Shown: positions 57,308 to 64,000 of the stretch, piece after piece
Numbering within the stretch: position 1 is the stretch's first letter
How the letters are laid out: each line of letters begins with the position of its first letter
NCBI GenBank assembly: GCA_030549855.1
Contig: JAUQQP010000031.1
Coordinates: forward strand, 1-64,000
Direction: 5' to 3'
DNA: 64,000 bases
From: Cyanobacteriota bacterium SRBZ.bins.94.201705
GTDB taxonomy: Bacteria > Cyanobacteriota > Cyanobacteriia > Cyanobacteriales > Cyanobacteriaceae
Notes under the pieces: model-generated
Database searches by the model: none
Seen by the model: only the letters and a program-made list of their open reading frames with translations
What the model was told of the DNA's origin: nothing
Made by a program: the position numbers and the translations under genes

Positions 57308-59248
57308 TTATCTTTGTGTAAGTCTGGTCAATACCTTGTTTGACCTTTCCACAAACTCTCTCATCCCCTCTGCATCAAACGCCCTTTGTGCCATCAAGGC
57401 TAAGTCGTATACGTATCTACACAGCAGATTTACCATCTCCTGACGAGACGACTCCCCTCCCGGTTGAATAATCGCCCCTTTGTGCATTTGATATATGTTT
57501 TCAATTAACGGGTGGGCGGTATTGATAACTAATACGTGTTCTTCAGGGAATTTCATCTCCTTCTGTTGCAAAATGGCCGTCATCTCCTGGAAGCGACGCA
57601 TGGCCTCCGGCAACAATACCATCGCCGGCGGGGTTTCTTCCTGGTTGTCACTCTTGATGGCCTGGGTTTTTACATTAACCTTGGGCTTATTGATTGCTTT
57701 TTCAAATAATTCCTTGATTTCTTGGGCACGAGTTTTGTTGGTCTTGGGATCTACAATAGTAGAGGCTTTATCCTCTTCTATCAGGCTGGCATCCAACTCC
57801 GCGTCAACCCTCAAGAATTTTACGTCTTTGTATTCTCTTTCTAAGAAGGGGATGAAATAATTGTTGTCAATGAAAGAATCCATGTATAATACCTCAATCC
57901 CCTGTTTCTTGTACAAGTCCAGATAAGTAGCCTGGGTTTCGGGGTTGGTGCAGTAGAATACCTTGTTTTTGTGTTTGTCTTTGTTCCTTTCTAGATACTC
58001 TTTTAGGGTAGTATAGGGATAATAGGTATTGTCTTGCCAAACGTCTTCCTCCTTGTTGTCGCCACTTTGTGATTCTTTCGGTGGTTCATAAGTAGTGCGG
58101 AATATTATCAAATCCTCCACCTGTTTCTTGAATTTTTCGTCTTTCAGACTGCCATATTTTACAAATGTACCTACATCCTCCCAACAACGAATGTATTCTC
58201 CCCTATTTTCGTTGTACAATGAACGAAGTTGATCTGCTATTTTCTTGCTGATAAAATCGGCTATCCTTCTCACAGTCCGATGGTTGGTAAGGGCACTACG
58301 AGAAACGTTTAGGGGAATATCTGGACTGTCAATTACCCCCCTTAAAGGCATTAGAAATTCGGGTATAATTTCCTCACAATTGTCGCTAACAAATACCTGA
58401 TTACAGAATAGTTTTATTTGTCCTCTGGTAACGTCTACATCTGGTCTCAGTTTGGGGAAGTACAAAATACCATTGAGGATAAAGGGATAGTCTGTGCTTA
58501 AATGTACCCACAAGAGGGGATCTTCTTGGAAAGGATACAGATAACGATAGAATTCCAGATAGTCTTCTTTGGTAAGATTTTGAGGAGACTCCTTCCATAG
58601 TGCCCTTTGACGGTTGAGCACCTGTCCATTCATTTTAATGGGCACCGGCACAAAGTCGGAGTATTTCTTCACTAGGTTTTTGATTCTGGCTTCTTCTAGA
58701 TACTCTGTCTCCTCATCCATTAGAGTGAGGGTTACCGTAGTCCCCGGTGTAGTGCGGTTTGACTCACTTAACTCGAATTCTGGTGACCCATCACAACTCC
58801 AGTGTACCGCCTGTGCTCCCTCTTTGTAAGATAGGGTATCAATTTCCACTCTCTTTGCCACCATGAAGGCGGAATAAAATCCTAGGCCAAAATGCCCAAT
58901 TAAGTCATTAGGATTTTTCCCATATTTGGCAATGAATTCCTCCGCACTGGAAAAAGCTACCTGGTTGATGTATTTTTTCACTTCCTCCGCCGTCATCCCT
59001 ATACCATTATCGCTGACGGCTAGGGTTTTATTCTGTTTATCAATGGTAATTGTAATCTCTGGCTCCGGCAAATCTTTTGTTATATCCCCCGCCAAAGATG
59101 CCATTTTCGCCTTGGTTATGGCATCCACCGCATTGGAAATTAACTCCCTTAAGAAGATTTCATGGTCGGTGTAAAGAGACTTTTTGATAATAGGAAATAT
59201 GTTCTCAGTGTGGATGGTAATATTGCCTTTCTCCAGTATCTTGGTCAT
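57308..59248 (-). CDS. htpG: Molecular chaperone HtpG (Hsp90)
   Basis: A full-length Hsp90: the ATPase domain (FLRELISNAVDAITKAKMAS, VSDNGIGMTAEEV, IGHFGLGFYSAFMVA), middle domain (LKEYLERNKDKHKNKVFYCT) and dimerisation domain are all present in 646 residues. The C-terminus lacks MEEVD, as expected for bacteria. Cyanobacterial HtpG supports heat and high-light tolerance and tetrapyrrole regulation. GGAATA precedes the ATG; TATAGT about 25 bp upstream could be a -10. Confidence 0.96.
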   Translation of the reverse strand: MTKILEKGNITIHTENIFPIIKKSLYTDHEIFLRELISNAVDAITKAKMASLAGDITKDLPEPEITITIDKQNKTLAVSDNGIGMTAEEVKKYINQVAFSSAEEFIAKYGKNPNDLIGHFGLGFYSAFMVAKRVEIDTLSYKEGAQAVHWSCDGSPEFELSESNRTTPGTTVTLTLMDEETEYLEEARIKNLVKKYSDFVPVPIKMNGQVLNRQRALWKESPQNLTKEDYLEFYRYLYPFQEDPLLWVHLSTDYPFILNGILYFPKLRPDVDVTRGQIKLFCNQVFVSDNCEEIIPEFLMPLRGVIDSPDIPLNVSRSALTNHRTVRRIADFISKKIADQLRSLYNENRGEYIRCWEDVGTFVKYGSLKDEKFKKQVEDLIIFRTTYEPPKESQSGDNKEEDVWQDNTYYPYTTLKEYLERNKDKHKNKVFYCTNPETQATYLDLYKKQGIEVLYMDSFIDNNYFIPFLEREYKDVKFLRVDAELDASLIEEDKASTIVDPKTNKTRAQEIKELFEKAINKPKVNVKTQAIKSDNQEETPPAMVLLPEAMRRFQEMTAILQQKEMKFPEEHVLVINTAHPLIENIYQMHKGAIIQPGGESSRQEMVNLLCRYVYDLALMAQRAFDAEGMREFVERSNKVLTRLTQR

Positions 59249-59374
59249 AGTCTGTATTCCTTTGTGTTTTAACTATAATTTGGAGCAAATGTGTCCGATT
59301 TTTACCGCTATTTTTCATCTTGTCATAAAGAATTTTACCAGATCAAGATGTGGTTTCCCGAATAGGAGAGTAAG

Positions 59375-59383
59375 TGATATAAT
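59375..59383 (+). promoter_or_regulatory. Extended -10 promoter element for nrdB
   Basis: TGATATAAT is a perfect TGnTATAAT. It lies about 50 bp before the nrdB ATG in the divergent htpG-nrdB spacer; no -35 is needed for this class. Confidence 0.5.
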
Positions 59384-59432
59384 AGGAGCTTGCACTGCAA
59401 TTATCCCTTGTATATAGTTCCAGTTATCCACC

Positions 59433-60497
59433 ATGGCAACACTAGAAAGAATGCCGGGGAAAATGCCCCTCACCCCCATTTTTAATCCCAATGGCGACGA
59501 TCGCATCGAAAATAGGAAAATTTGGTTTGGTAACACTACCAATTTAATGCAGCTGAATGATGTGCGCTACGGTTGGGCTATAGGATTATATCAACAAATG
59601 CGGGAAAATTTCTGGATTCCCCAGAAACTAGATATTACCCAGGATGTTACAGATTACTGGAATTTGACAAAGGATGAACGTCGGGCTTATGAGGGAATCT
59701 TGTCTTATTTGACTTTCTTGGATTCTATACAAACTTGCAATATTCCTCACCTAAAAAGTTCAATTACAGCCCCAGAAGTTAGCCTCTGTATGGCTGAACA
59801 AATCTCCCAGGAGGGAATGCATAATCACGCCTATCAGTATATAATTGAAACAGTTATTCCTAGTGAAAAAAGGGACAAAGTCTATGACTTTTGGCGCACA
59901 GATAAAGTCCTCGCCCAAAGATGTGAATTCATAGCAGGGATGTATCAAAAATACCTGGATGATCCTACCCCAGAAAATTATTTTATCGCCCTGGTGGCTG
60001 ATTATTTATTGGAGGGATTATACTTCTACAATGGCTTTATTTTCTTCTACAATTTGGCGGCTAGAATGTTAATGCCGGGCAGTGCCGATATTTTTAGAAT
60101 GATTAATAGGGATGAATTGTCCCATGTGCGGTTGTACCAGCGGCTAATCCCTGAGGCAATGCAGGTTTTCCCCCATTCTAAGGAACAAATCTACGAAATG
60201 TTTGACCAGGCTGTAAAACATGAATGCCGCTGGACTAATCATATAATTGGCAATAACATTTTGGGAATAACCGATACCAGTACGGAGCGTTATACTAAAT
60301 ATCTTGCTAATATTAGATTGAAGGCTATTGGACTGGAACCGATTTATTCGGGAGAAGAATACCAGAAAAGTCCTTATACCCATCTGGAAAAATTCTCCGA
60401 CACCAAAAAGGACGGTAACACTAAGGCCAATTTCTTTGAGGCAAGCGTTACCAGTTATGTAATGTCTTCGGGAGTTACCGGTTGGGAGGAAATTTAA
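59433..60497 (+). CDS. nrdB: Class I ribonucleotide reductase beta subunit
   Basis: A di-iron radical subunit for dNTP synthesis. All ligands can be placed: Asp97, Glu127, His130, Glu194, Glu228 and His231, and the radical tyrosine is Tyr134 in GMHNHAYQY, so this is a Tyr-radical rather than the Phe-bearing class Ic type. No nrdA is adjacent, so the alpha subunit is encoded elsewhere. The DUF39 gene follows 22 bp later and could be co-transcribed. Confidence 0.95.
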   Translation: MATLERMPGKMPLTPIFNPNGDDRIENRKIWFGNTTNLMQLNDVRYGWAIGLYQQMRENFWIPQKLDITQDVTDYWNLTKDERRAYEGILSYLTFLDSIQTCNIPHLKSSITAPEVSLCMAEQISQEGMHNHAYQYIIETVIPSEKRDKVYDFWRTDKVLAQRCEFIAGMYQKYLDDPTPENYFIALVADYLLEGLYFYNGFIFFYNLAARMLMPGSADIFRMINRDELSHVRLYQRLIPEAMQVFPHSKEQIYEMFDQAVKHECRWTNHIIGNNILGITDTSTERYTKYLANIRLKAIGLEPIYSGEEYQKSPYTHLEKFSDTKKDGNTKANFFEASVTSYVMSSGVTGWEEI

Positions 60498-60519
60498 CCT
60501 GCAAGTATAAGTTGTTCTT

Positions 60520-61740
60520 ATGGCGGAAAGGAAGAGAACGATCCCCGAAATCAATGACAAGATCCTCCAGGGCAAGGTAAGGGTTTGGACTGTAGAAGAA
60601 TTGAAGAACAATGTGAAGAAATTGGGTATAAGGGAAACTTATGAACAGGTGGATGTGATCTGTACCGGCACCTTTGAGCCTATGGAGTCGTCGGGGGCGT
60701 TTCTCAACCTGGGGCACACTGACCCTCCTATTAAAATCCGCCAGTGTTGGTTGGATGGAGTGCCCGCCTATGCCGGCTTGGGGGCAGTAGATTTGTATCT
60801 GGGGGCTACCGCTGTGTCTGAGTTGGGGGAGGGGGAGAATAGTGGCCCCTTGTCTTTTCCCCCCAAACCTCCCCATCATCCATCCCCCGTGGAAAGAGGC
60901 GGTGGACATGTCATTGAAAGCCTAATAGCGGGGGAGTCAGTCACCGTCAAGGCTATTGGCCACGTTACCGACTGTTACCCCCGTGCCACTTTTGAGGGGG
61001 TCATCACCAAGGAGACAATCAATCAGTTTTACTTATACAACCCTAGGAATTTATATCAAAATTTTATCGTGGGCGTGAATGGGGGAGACCGCACTCTCTA
61101 CACCTATTTAGGCCCCTTGTTACCCCGTCTGGGAAATGCTGTCTATGCCTGTGCTGGCGCCTTATCCCCCCTGTTAAATGACCCCTATCTGGAAGTGGTG
61201 GGCATCGGTAGCAAGGTTTTCTTGGGGGGGGCAGAGGGAATGATTGTCTGGGAAGGCACGCAACATTTCCCCTCCCAGAAGCGAAGTCCTAATGGGACTC
61301 CTATTGGCCCAGGTGCTACTGTGGCTTTGATAGGGGATGCCAAAAAGATGAGCAGACAGTGGGTAAGGGGATGTTATTTCAAAAATTATGGTCCGTCTTT
61401 GATGCTGGGAGTTGGTATACCCCTGCCAGTGTTAAATGAAAAGGTTATCGAATACTGTGCCGTGGAAGACAAGGATATTCTCGCCCCTGTGGTGGACTTT
61501 TCCATCCCCCGGCGGGTGCGCCCTAGTTTTGGTTTGGTTAGCTATGCCCAGTTGAAACAGGGGAAAATCAAAATCGAGGGACAAATAGTCCGCGTCGCAC
61601 CCCTTGCTAGTCTCTATCTTTCCCGTCAGGTGGCAGAAACCCTCAAACAATTGATTCTACAGGGTCAATTCCTCCTTACTGAACCCATTGCACCCCTGCC
61701 CAAAGAAAGGACTTTTATTTCCCAAGATGGCGTTATTTAG
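60520..61740 (+). CDS. Homocysteine biosynthesis protein (DUF39/HcyS-like)
   Basis: COG1900 family. Archaeal members convert aspartate semialdehyde to homocysteine with a sulfur donor. Family motifs are clear: VICTGTFEPMESSGAFLNLG, HTDPPIKIRQCWLDGVPAYA, GHVTDCYPRATFEGVITKE and FLGGAEGMIVWEGTQHFPSQ. Residues about 99-126 are a Pro/His-rich insertion (GPLSFPPKPPHHPSPVERGG). Where I remember methanogen proteins having Cys in the GTF-PM-SSG motif, this one has Glu; the Cys in TDCYPR is kept. No NIL-ferredoxin partner gene is adjacent. The start has a weak ribosome site. Confidence 0.85.
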   Translation: MAERKRTIPEINDKILQGKVRVWTVEELKNNVKKLGIRETYEQVDVICTGTFEPMESSGAFLNLGHTDPPIKIRQCWLDGVPAYAGLGAVDLYLGATAVSELGEGENSGPLSFPPKPPHHPSPVERGGGHVIESLIAGESVTVKAIGHVTDCYPRATFEGVITKETINQFYLYNPRNLYQNFIVGVNGGDRTLYTYLGPLLPRLGNAVYACAGALSPLLNDPYLEVVGIGSKVFLGGAEGMIVWEGTQHFPSQKRSPNGTPIGPGATVALIGDAKKMSRQWVRGCYFKNYGPSLMLGVGIPLPVLNEKVIEYCAVEDKDILAPVVDFSIPRRVRPSFGLVSYAQLKQGKIKIEGQIVRVAPLASLYLSRQVAETLKQLILQGQFLLTEPIAPLPKERTFISQDGVI

Positions 61741-61752
61741 GGGGCCAAATAA

Positions 61753-62490
61753 ATGTTACAAACTGTTTCCCCTTACCAGTGTCGGTGTTATCATTGGGTA
61801 AACTGCTCCTACATAAGGGGTGAAAAAGTTGCCACCTTTCTGGCTGATGATACTCAGATGCAACCCCCTCGTCCTTGTGTTATCAAGGAATTTGAACCCT
61901 CTCCCCGGGATGAGTCACAAACTGCTCCCATTTTATTACAAAAGCCCCCCGTAGAACTACTCAACCTGAAAAGTCTGGGGTTGCATCCACAAATACCTGT
62001 CCATGATTACTTTTTTTGGGATAACAAATTCTACCTGGTGCGGGAATATGTGGGGGGGGAAAGCCTAGCAGAAAGGGTACAACAACGAGGGCCATTGTCG
62101 GAGATTGAGGTTAAGGTTATTCTACCACAGCTGTTAGAGGTTTTGGAATATGTCCACAGTAAAAATATCATCCACGGGAATATAAACCCAGAGAATATTA
62201 TCCTCAGAAGTACGCGCGACATACCCGTCTTGGTTGACTTTGGCGGTTTTAGGGAAGCCTTTGGGTTGGCCATAAGAGACACCACCGATTATATGCCTCC
62301 TGAACAATTGGCGGGTAGGCCAGTTTTTGCTGGTGATGTCTACTCCCTGGGTTTGACGATAATTTATGCCCTCACCGGCACAACCCCCTCACAGTCTCCC
62401 TTCCCTGTGACGGAGAAAATGTGGTGGGGTGTTTCCATTAGTCCCAATTTGAGGGAGGTGGGCGTTTCCGTGACGCCACTGAGATGCTAA
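61753..62490 (+). CDS. N-terminal part of a frameshifted Ser/Thr kinase-like protein
   Basis: A kinase fold with the ATP lysine (CVIKEF, Lys45), DFG (162-164) and DVYSLGLTIIYALTGTTP. There is no glycine loop, and the catalytic loop reads HGNINPEN at 141-148 instead of HRDxKPEN, so both catalytic Asp and Lys are Asn. It should be inactive. The frame ends NLREVGVSVTPLRC, out of phase; in the other frame the DNA reads GRFRDATEML, the normal kinase end. A single extra G in the G-run at 62458-62463 would restore fusion with the next ORF. Probably a pseudogene, or a sequencing error. Confidence 0.75.
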   Translation: MLQTVSPYQCRCYHWVNCSYIRGEKVATFLADDTQMQPPRPCVIKEFEPSPRDESQTAPILLQKPPVELLNLKSLGLHPQIPVHDYFFWDNKFYLVREYVGGESLAERVQQRGPLSEIEVKVILPQLLEVLEYVHSKNIIHGNINPENIILRSTRDIPVLVDFGGFREAFGLAIRDTTDYMPPEQLAGRPVFAGDVYSLGLTIIYALTGTTPSQSPFPVTEKMWWGVSISPNLREVGVSVTPLRC

Positions 62491-63236
62491 GAAGTTGGCA
62501 AAATTCTCAAATTCCCCCCGTCTCCCCTCCGCCAACACAGACACTCTATACTGGCACCAGCCATGTGGGTTTTTCTCCTTCCCCCTCGGCAGTGACTCAA
62601 ATGTCTGGGAGAAGTGACAGTTTTCCACCTATGCTACAACCCAGTGGAGACCATGACGAGGGTGAGGTACTCTCTTTTCTGGCTGCCCTGAGTAATCCTA
62701 TTTTACCAATTACTTTTCTTTTGTTCCTTATGGCTTTCGGGAGTTTGGGGTATGTTATTTCTCGGCAAGCAATTTTAAATCGGGCGGAAATTGCCCAACA
62801 AGGGGGTGGGGAAAAAGTTGAGTCTACAACAAAAAAGCCAGAAATGACAGAAGCCAGCAACACGGCCGATTTTGCCTCTACCCCCAGTCAAGAGTCGGTG
62901 TCAGAGAGTATTGATGTTAATTCGGCTATTAGTTTAATTGAAGACCTATATTATTTTCTATCAGAAAAAGACTTCGACAGTGCTAGACAATTGTATGCCC
63001 CACAGCTGTCTGCTACATTCAGCGATGAATTTTTTAGCCAGTTTGCAAGGGTTACAGTGGAAAATCTGAGAATAGTCTCCCAAACTCCCGTTTCCATCAA
63101 TTTTGTAGGTTATAACACTTATGTTTACCCTGATGGCTCCACCCAAAGGGAGGAAAGGAGTTACACTGTGAGGAAGGTTGATGGAAATTTAAAAATTACT
63201 GCCTCCGAATTTATTAGGGTGATTAAATTTAGATAA
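62484..63236 (+). CDS. C-terminal part of the frameshifted kinase: TM plus paralogous C-terminal domain
   Basis: Its frame, open from 62442, begins with the expected kinase tail GRFRDATEMLRSW. Then come a Pro/Ser-rich linker, one membrane helix (NPILPITFLLFLMAFGSLGY, about 71-90 from ATG 62484) and a roughly 100-residue external domain with FFSQFARVTVENLRIV and TYVYPDGSTQREERSY. The same domain ends the convergent gene at 63403. Without a frame repair this half would need its own start, and no ribosome site is visible at ATG 62484. Confidence 0.7.
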   Translation: MLRSWQNSQIPPVSPPPTQTLYTGTSHVGFSPSPSAVTQMSGRSDSFPPMLQPSGDHDEGEVLSFLAALSNPILPITFLLFLMAFGSLGYVISRQAILNRAEIAQQGGGEKVESTTKKPEMTEASNTADFASTPSQESVSESIDVNSAISLIEDLYYFLSEKDFDSARQLYAPQLSATFSDEFFSQFARVTVENLRIVSQTPVSINFVGYNTYVYPDGSTQREERSYTVRKVDGNLKITASEFIRVIKFR

Positions 63237-63402
63237 TCAGCAATGTTTCCGTTTTTTCCCCTCACATTTCCCGGGCTTTTCTGTGAATAAATACAATCAA
63301 CAATCATTACCGCTTTACCCGCGGGGGACGGGAAAACGCTGGCTCTCCCCCCTTTTTTGAACATTCTCACGGAAACCTGACTTAAATATTCATACACTTG
63401 TG

Positions 63403-64000
63403 TTACTTCCTCGGTTCTAGGACTCGGCGGAATCGGGAATTGACAATTTTGGGCACCCCGTCAATAATCTTCATGGTGAAGTCCCTTTCTTCTATTTGTT
63501 TAGTCCCATCCGGATAGTAGTAAGTATTTGTACCTATAAGGGTGATGGTGTCGCTTCCCTCGTAAACCACCCTCAGGTTGTCCACCGTCACCCGGGAGAA
63601 GCGTTGGAAAAATCCTGGATCTAAATTGTTGGGATTGGCAAAGAATACCTTAGCCTGGGGAAATTGTTTTTGGGACACTAGATTGTAGAATTGCACCAGT
63701 GCCTCCATTGCCTGAGGTGGGGCAATGACACTGGTATTGACAGTAACGTTGGGATTGGTGTTGGTATTGGGGTTAGTATTGGAGTTAGTGGAGGGGTTGG
63801 CGTTGTTGTTGTTGGAGGTGTTGGAGTTGTTGGGCGTGGAGGAGGCATTGTCGCTGGGGGGGTTTTCCTCAGGGGTATTGGCATCGGTGGGGTTGTCAGT
63901 GGGAAGAGTTTCTTGATTCTCCTCGGAAACCTCTGGTGGTGAGGGAGACGTAGGACTGTTATTCTCCTGGGCGGGAGGGGTGGGTTGTACCACTGTCGTC
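63403..64000 (-). CDS. Partial gene with Asn/Thr-rich linker and the same C-terminal domain
   Basis: The frame is open to the window edge, so the N-terminus is missing; the GTG at 63993 is an internal codon. A low-complexity Pro/Glu/Asn/Thr linker precedes a domain with FFQRFSRVTVDNLRVVYEGS and NTYYYPDGTKQIEERDFTMK. This is clearly paralogous to the end of the neighbouring kinase-like protein, so I infer that the missing part is also a kinase plus membrane helix. It cannot be confirmed from this window. Confidence 0.75.
   Translation of the reverse strand, partial: TTVVQPTPPAQENNSPTSPSPPEVSEENQETLPTDNPTDANTPEENPPSDNASSTPNNSNTSNNNNANPSTNSNTNPNTNTNPNVTVNTSVIAPPQAMEALVQFYNLVSQKQFPQAKVFFANPNNLDPGFFQRFSRVTVDNLRVVYEGSDTITLIGTNTYYYPDGTKQIEERDFTMKIIDGVPKIVNSRFRRVLEPRK
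63730..63846 (-). repeat. Low-complexity Asn/Thr/Pro-coding repeat tract
   Basis: Imperfect short repeats (plus strand mostly GTTGGTGTTGG-like) encode an NTNPNTN-type linker inside the partial gene. Such tracts are prone to slippage and to assembly error. Confidence 0.7.

Noticed and set aside
59433-60497. Class Ic (Phe-substituted) ribonucleotide reductase
   Set aside because: The radical tyrosine (Tyr134) is present at the expected position.

Overview
The window is a stretch of cyanobacterial chromosome. The signs are glutamate-1-semialdehyde aminomutase for C5 tetrapyrrole synthesis, MenB of the phylloquinone pathway, Zwf with its cyanobacterial partner OpcA, a Calvin-type class II aldolase, plant-type [2Fe-2S] ferredoxins, a lumen-type cyclophilin, NifJ, and several small families I know mainly from cyanobacteria (DUF3288, DUF4335, Trp-rich TIGR02450, DUF6816). 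Codon use and G/C-run-rich intergenic spacers look uniform. I saw no insertion sequence, prophage, integrase, CRISPR array or restriction system. Only two perfect HIP1 octamers were noticed by eye. A unicellular Chroococcales-type cyanobacterium is my guess, not a demonstrated placement.

Layout. 1-5 kb: tail of a GAF/degenerate histidine kinase gene, fused PabAB, ilvC, radC. 5-11 kb: a hypothetical gene, a lipoprotein, and a dihydroorotate-dehydrogenase-like gene behind nifJ. 11.5-24.5 kb: a signalling and envelope block with a CHASE2 adenylate cyclase, ferredoxin, cyclophilin, a kinase / response regulator / REC-kinase trio, a Wza/Wzc-like exopolysaccharide pair, NusB, and a PAS protein with DUF3288. 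24.5-30.5 kb: ispE, a YdcF-like protein, an SLH protein, a sodium:solute symporter, hemL. 30.6-42.3 kb: a STAS protein, an FHA-PAS-PAS-GGDEF cyclase, an AbrB-type membrane protein, a solitary groEL divergent from an unknown HTH-like gene, a second [2Fe-2S] protein, a DUF4335 protein with a 60-bp tandem repeat, a J-protein, an M50 protease with CBS domains. 42.4-53.8 kb: lnt, an ArsR regulator, fba, an ECF sigma / membrane anti-sigma candidate / LTXXQ operon, zwf-opcA, tRNA-Met(CAT), pyrD, a Cys-rich small protein, menB. 53.9-64 kb: cobA, a redoxin, gdhA, a YbjN protein, htpG, nrdB, a homocysteine-synthesis (DUF39) gene, a frameshifted kinase-like gene, and a convergent partial gene ending in the same C-terminal domain as that kinase.

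How the genes relate. Carbon and redox metabolism recurs (NifJ, Zwf-OpcA, Fba, GdhA, ferredoxins), together with cofactor and pigment precursors (PabAB, IspE, HemL, MenB, CobA) and protein quality control (GroEL, HtpG, J-protein, cyclophilin, M50 protease, envelope-stress operon). Signalling genes are dense, and two of them appear to have lost catalytic residues.

The most unusual items are the broken kinase facing a paralogous domain, a possible ETR1-type sensor lacking both copper ligands, the DUF3288-PAS pair, the non-canonical DHODH-like gene behind nifJ, and tail-to-tail packing of convergent genes. I found no clear-cut new defence or mobile system.
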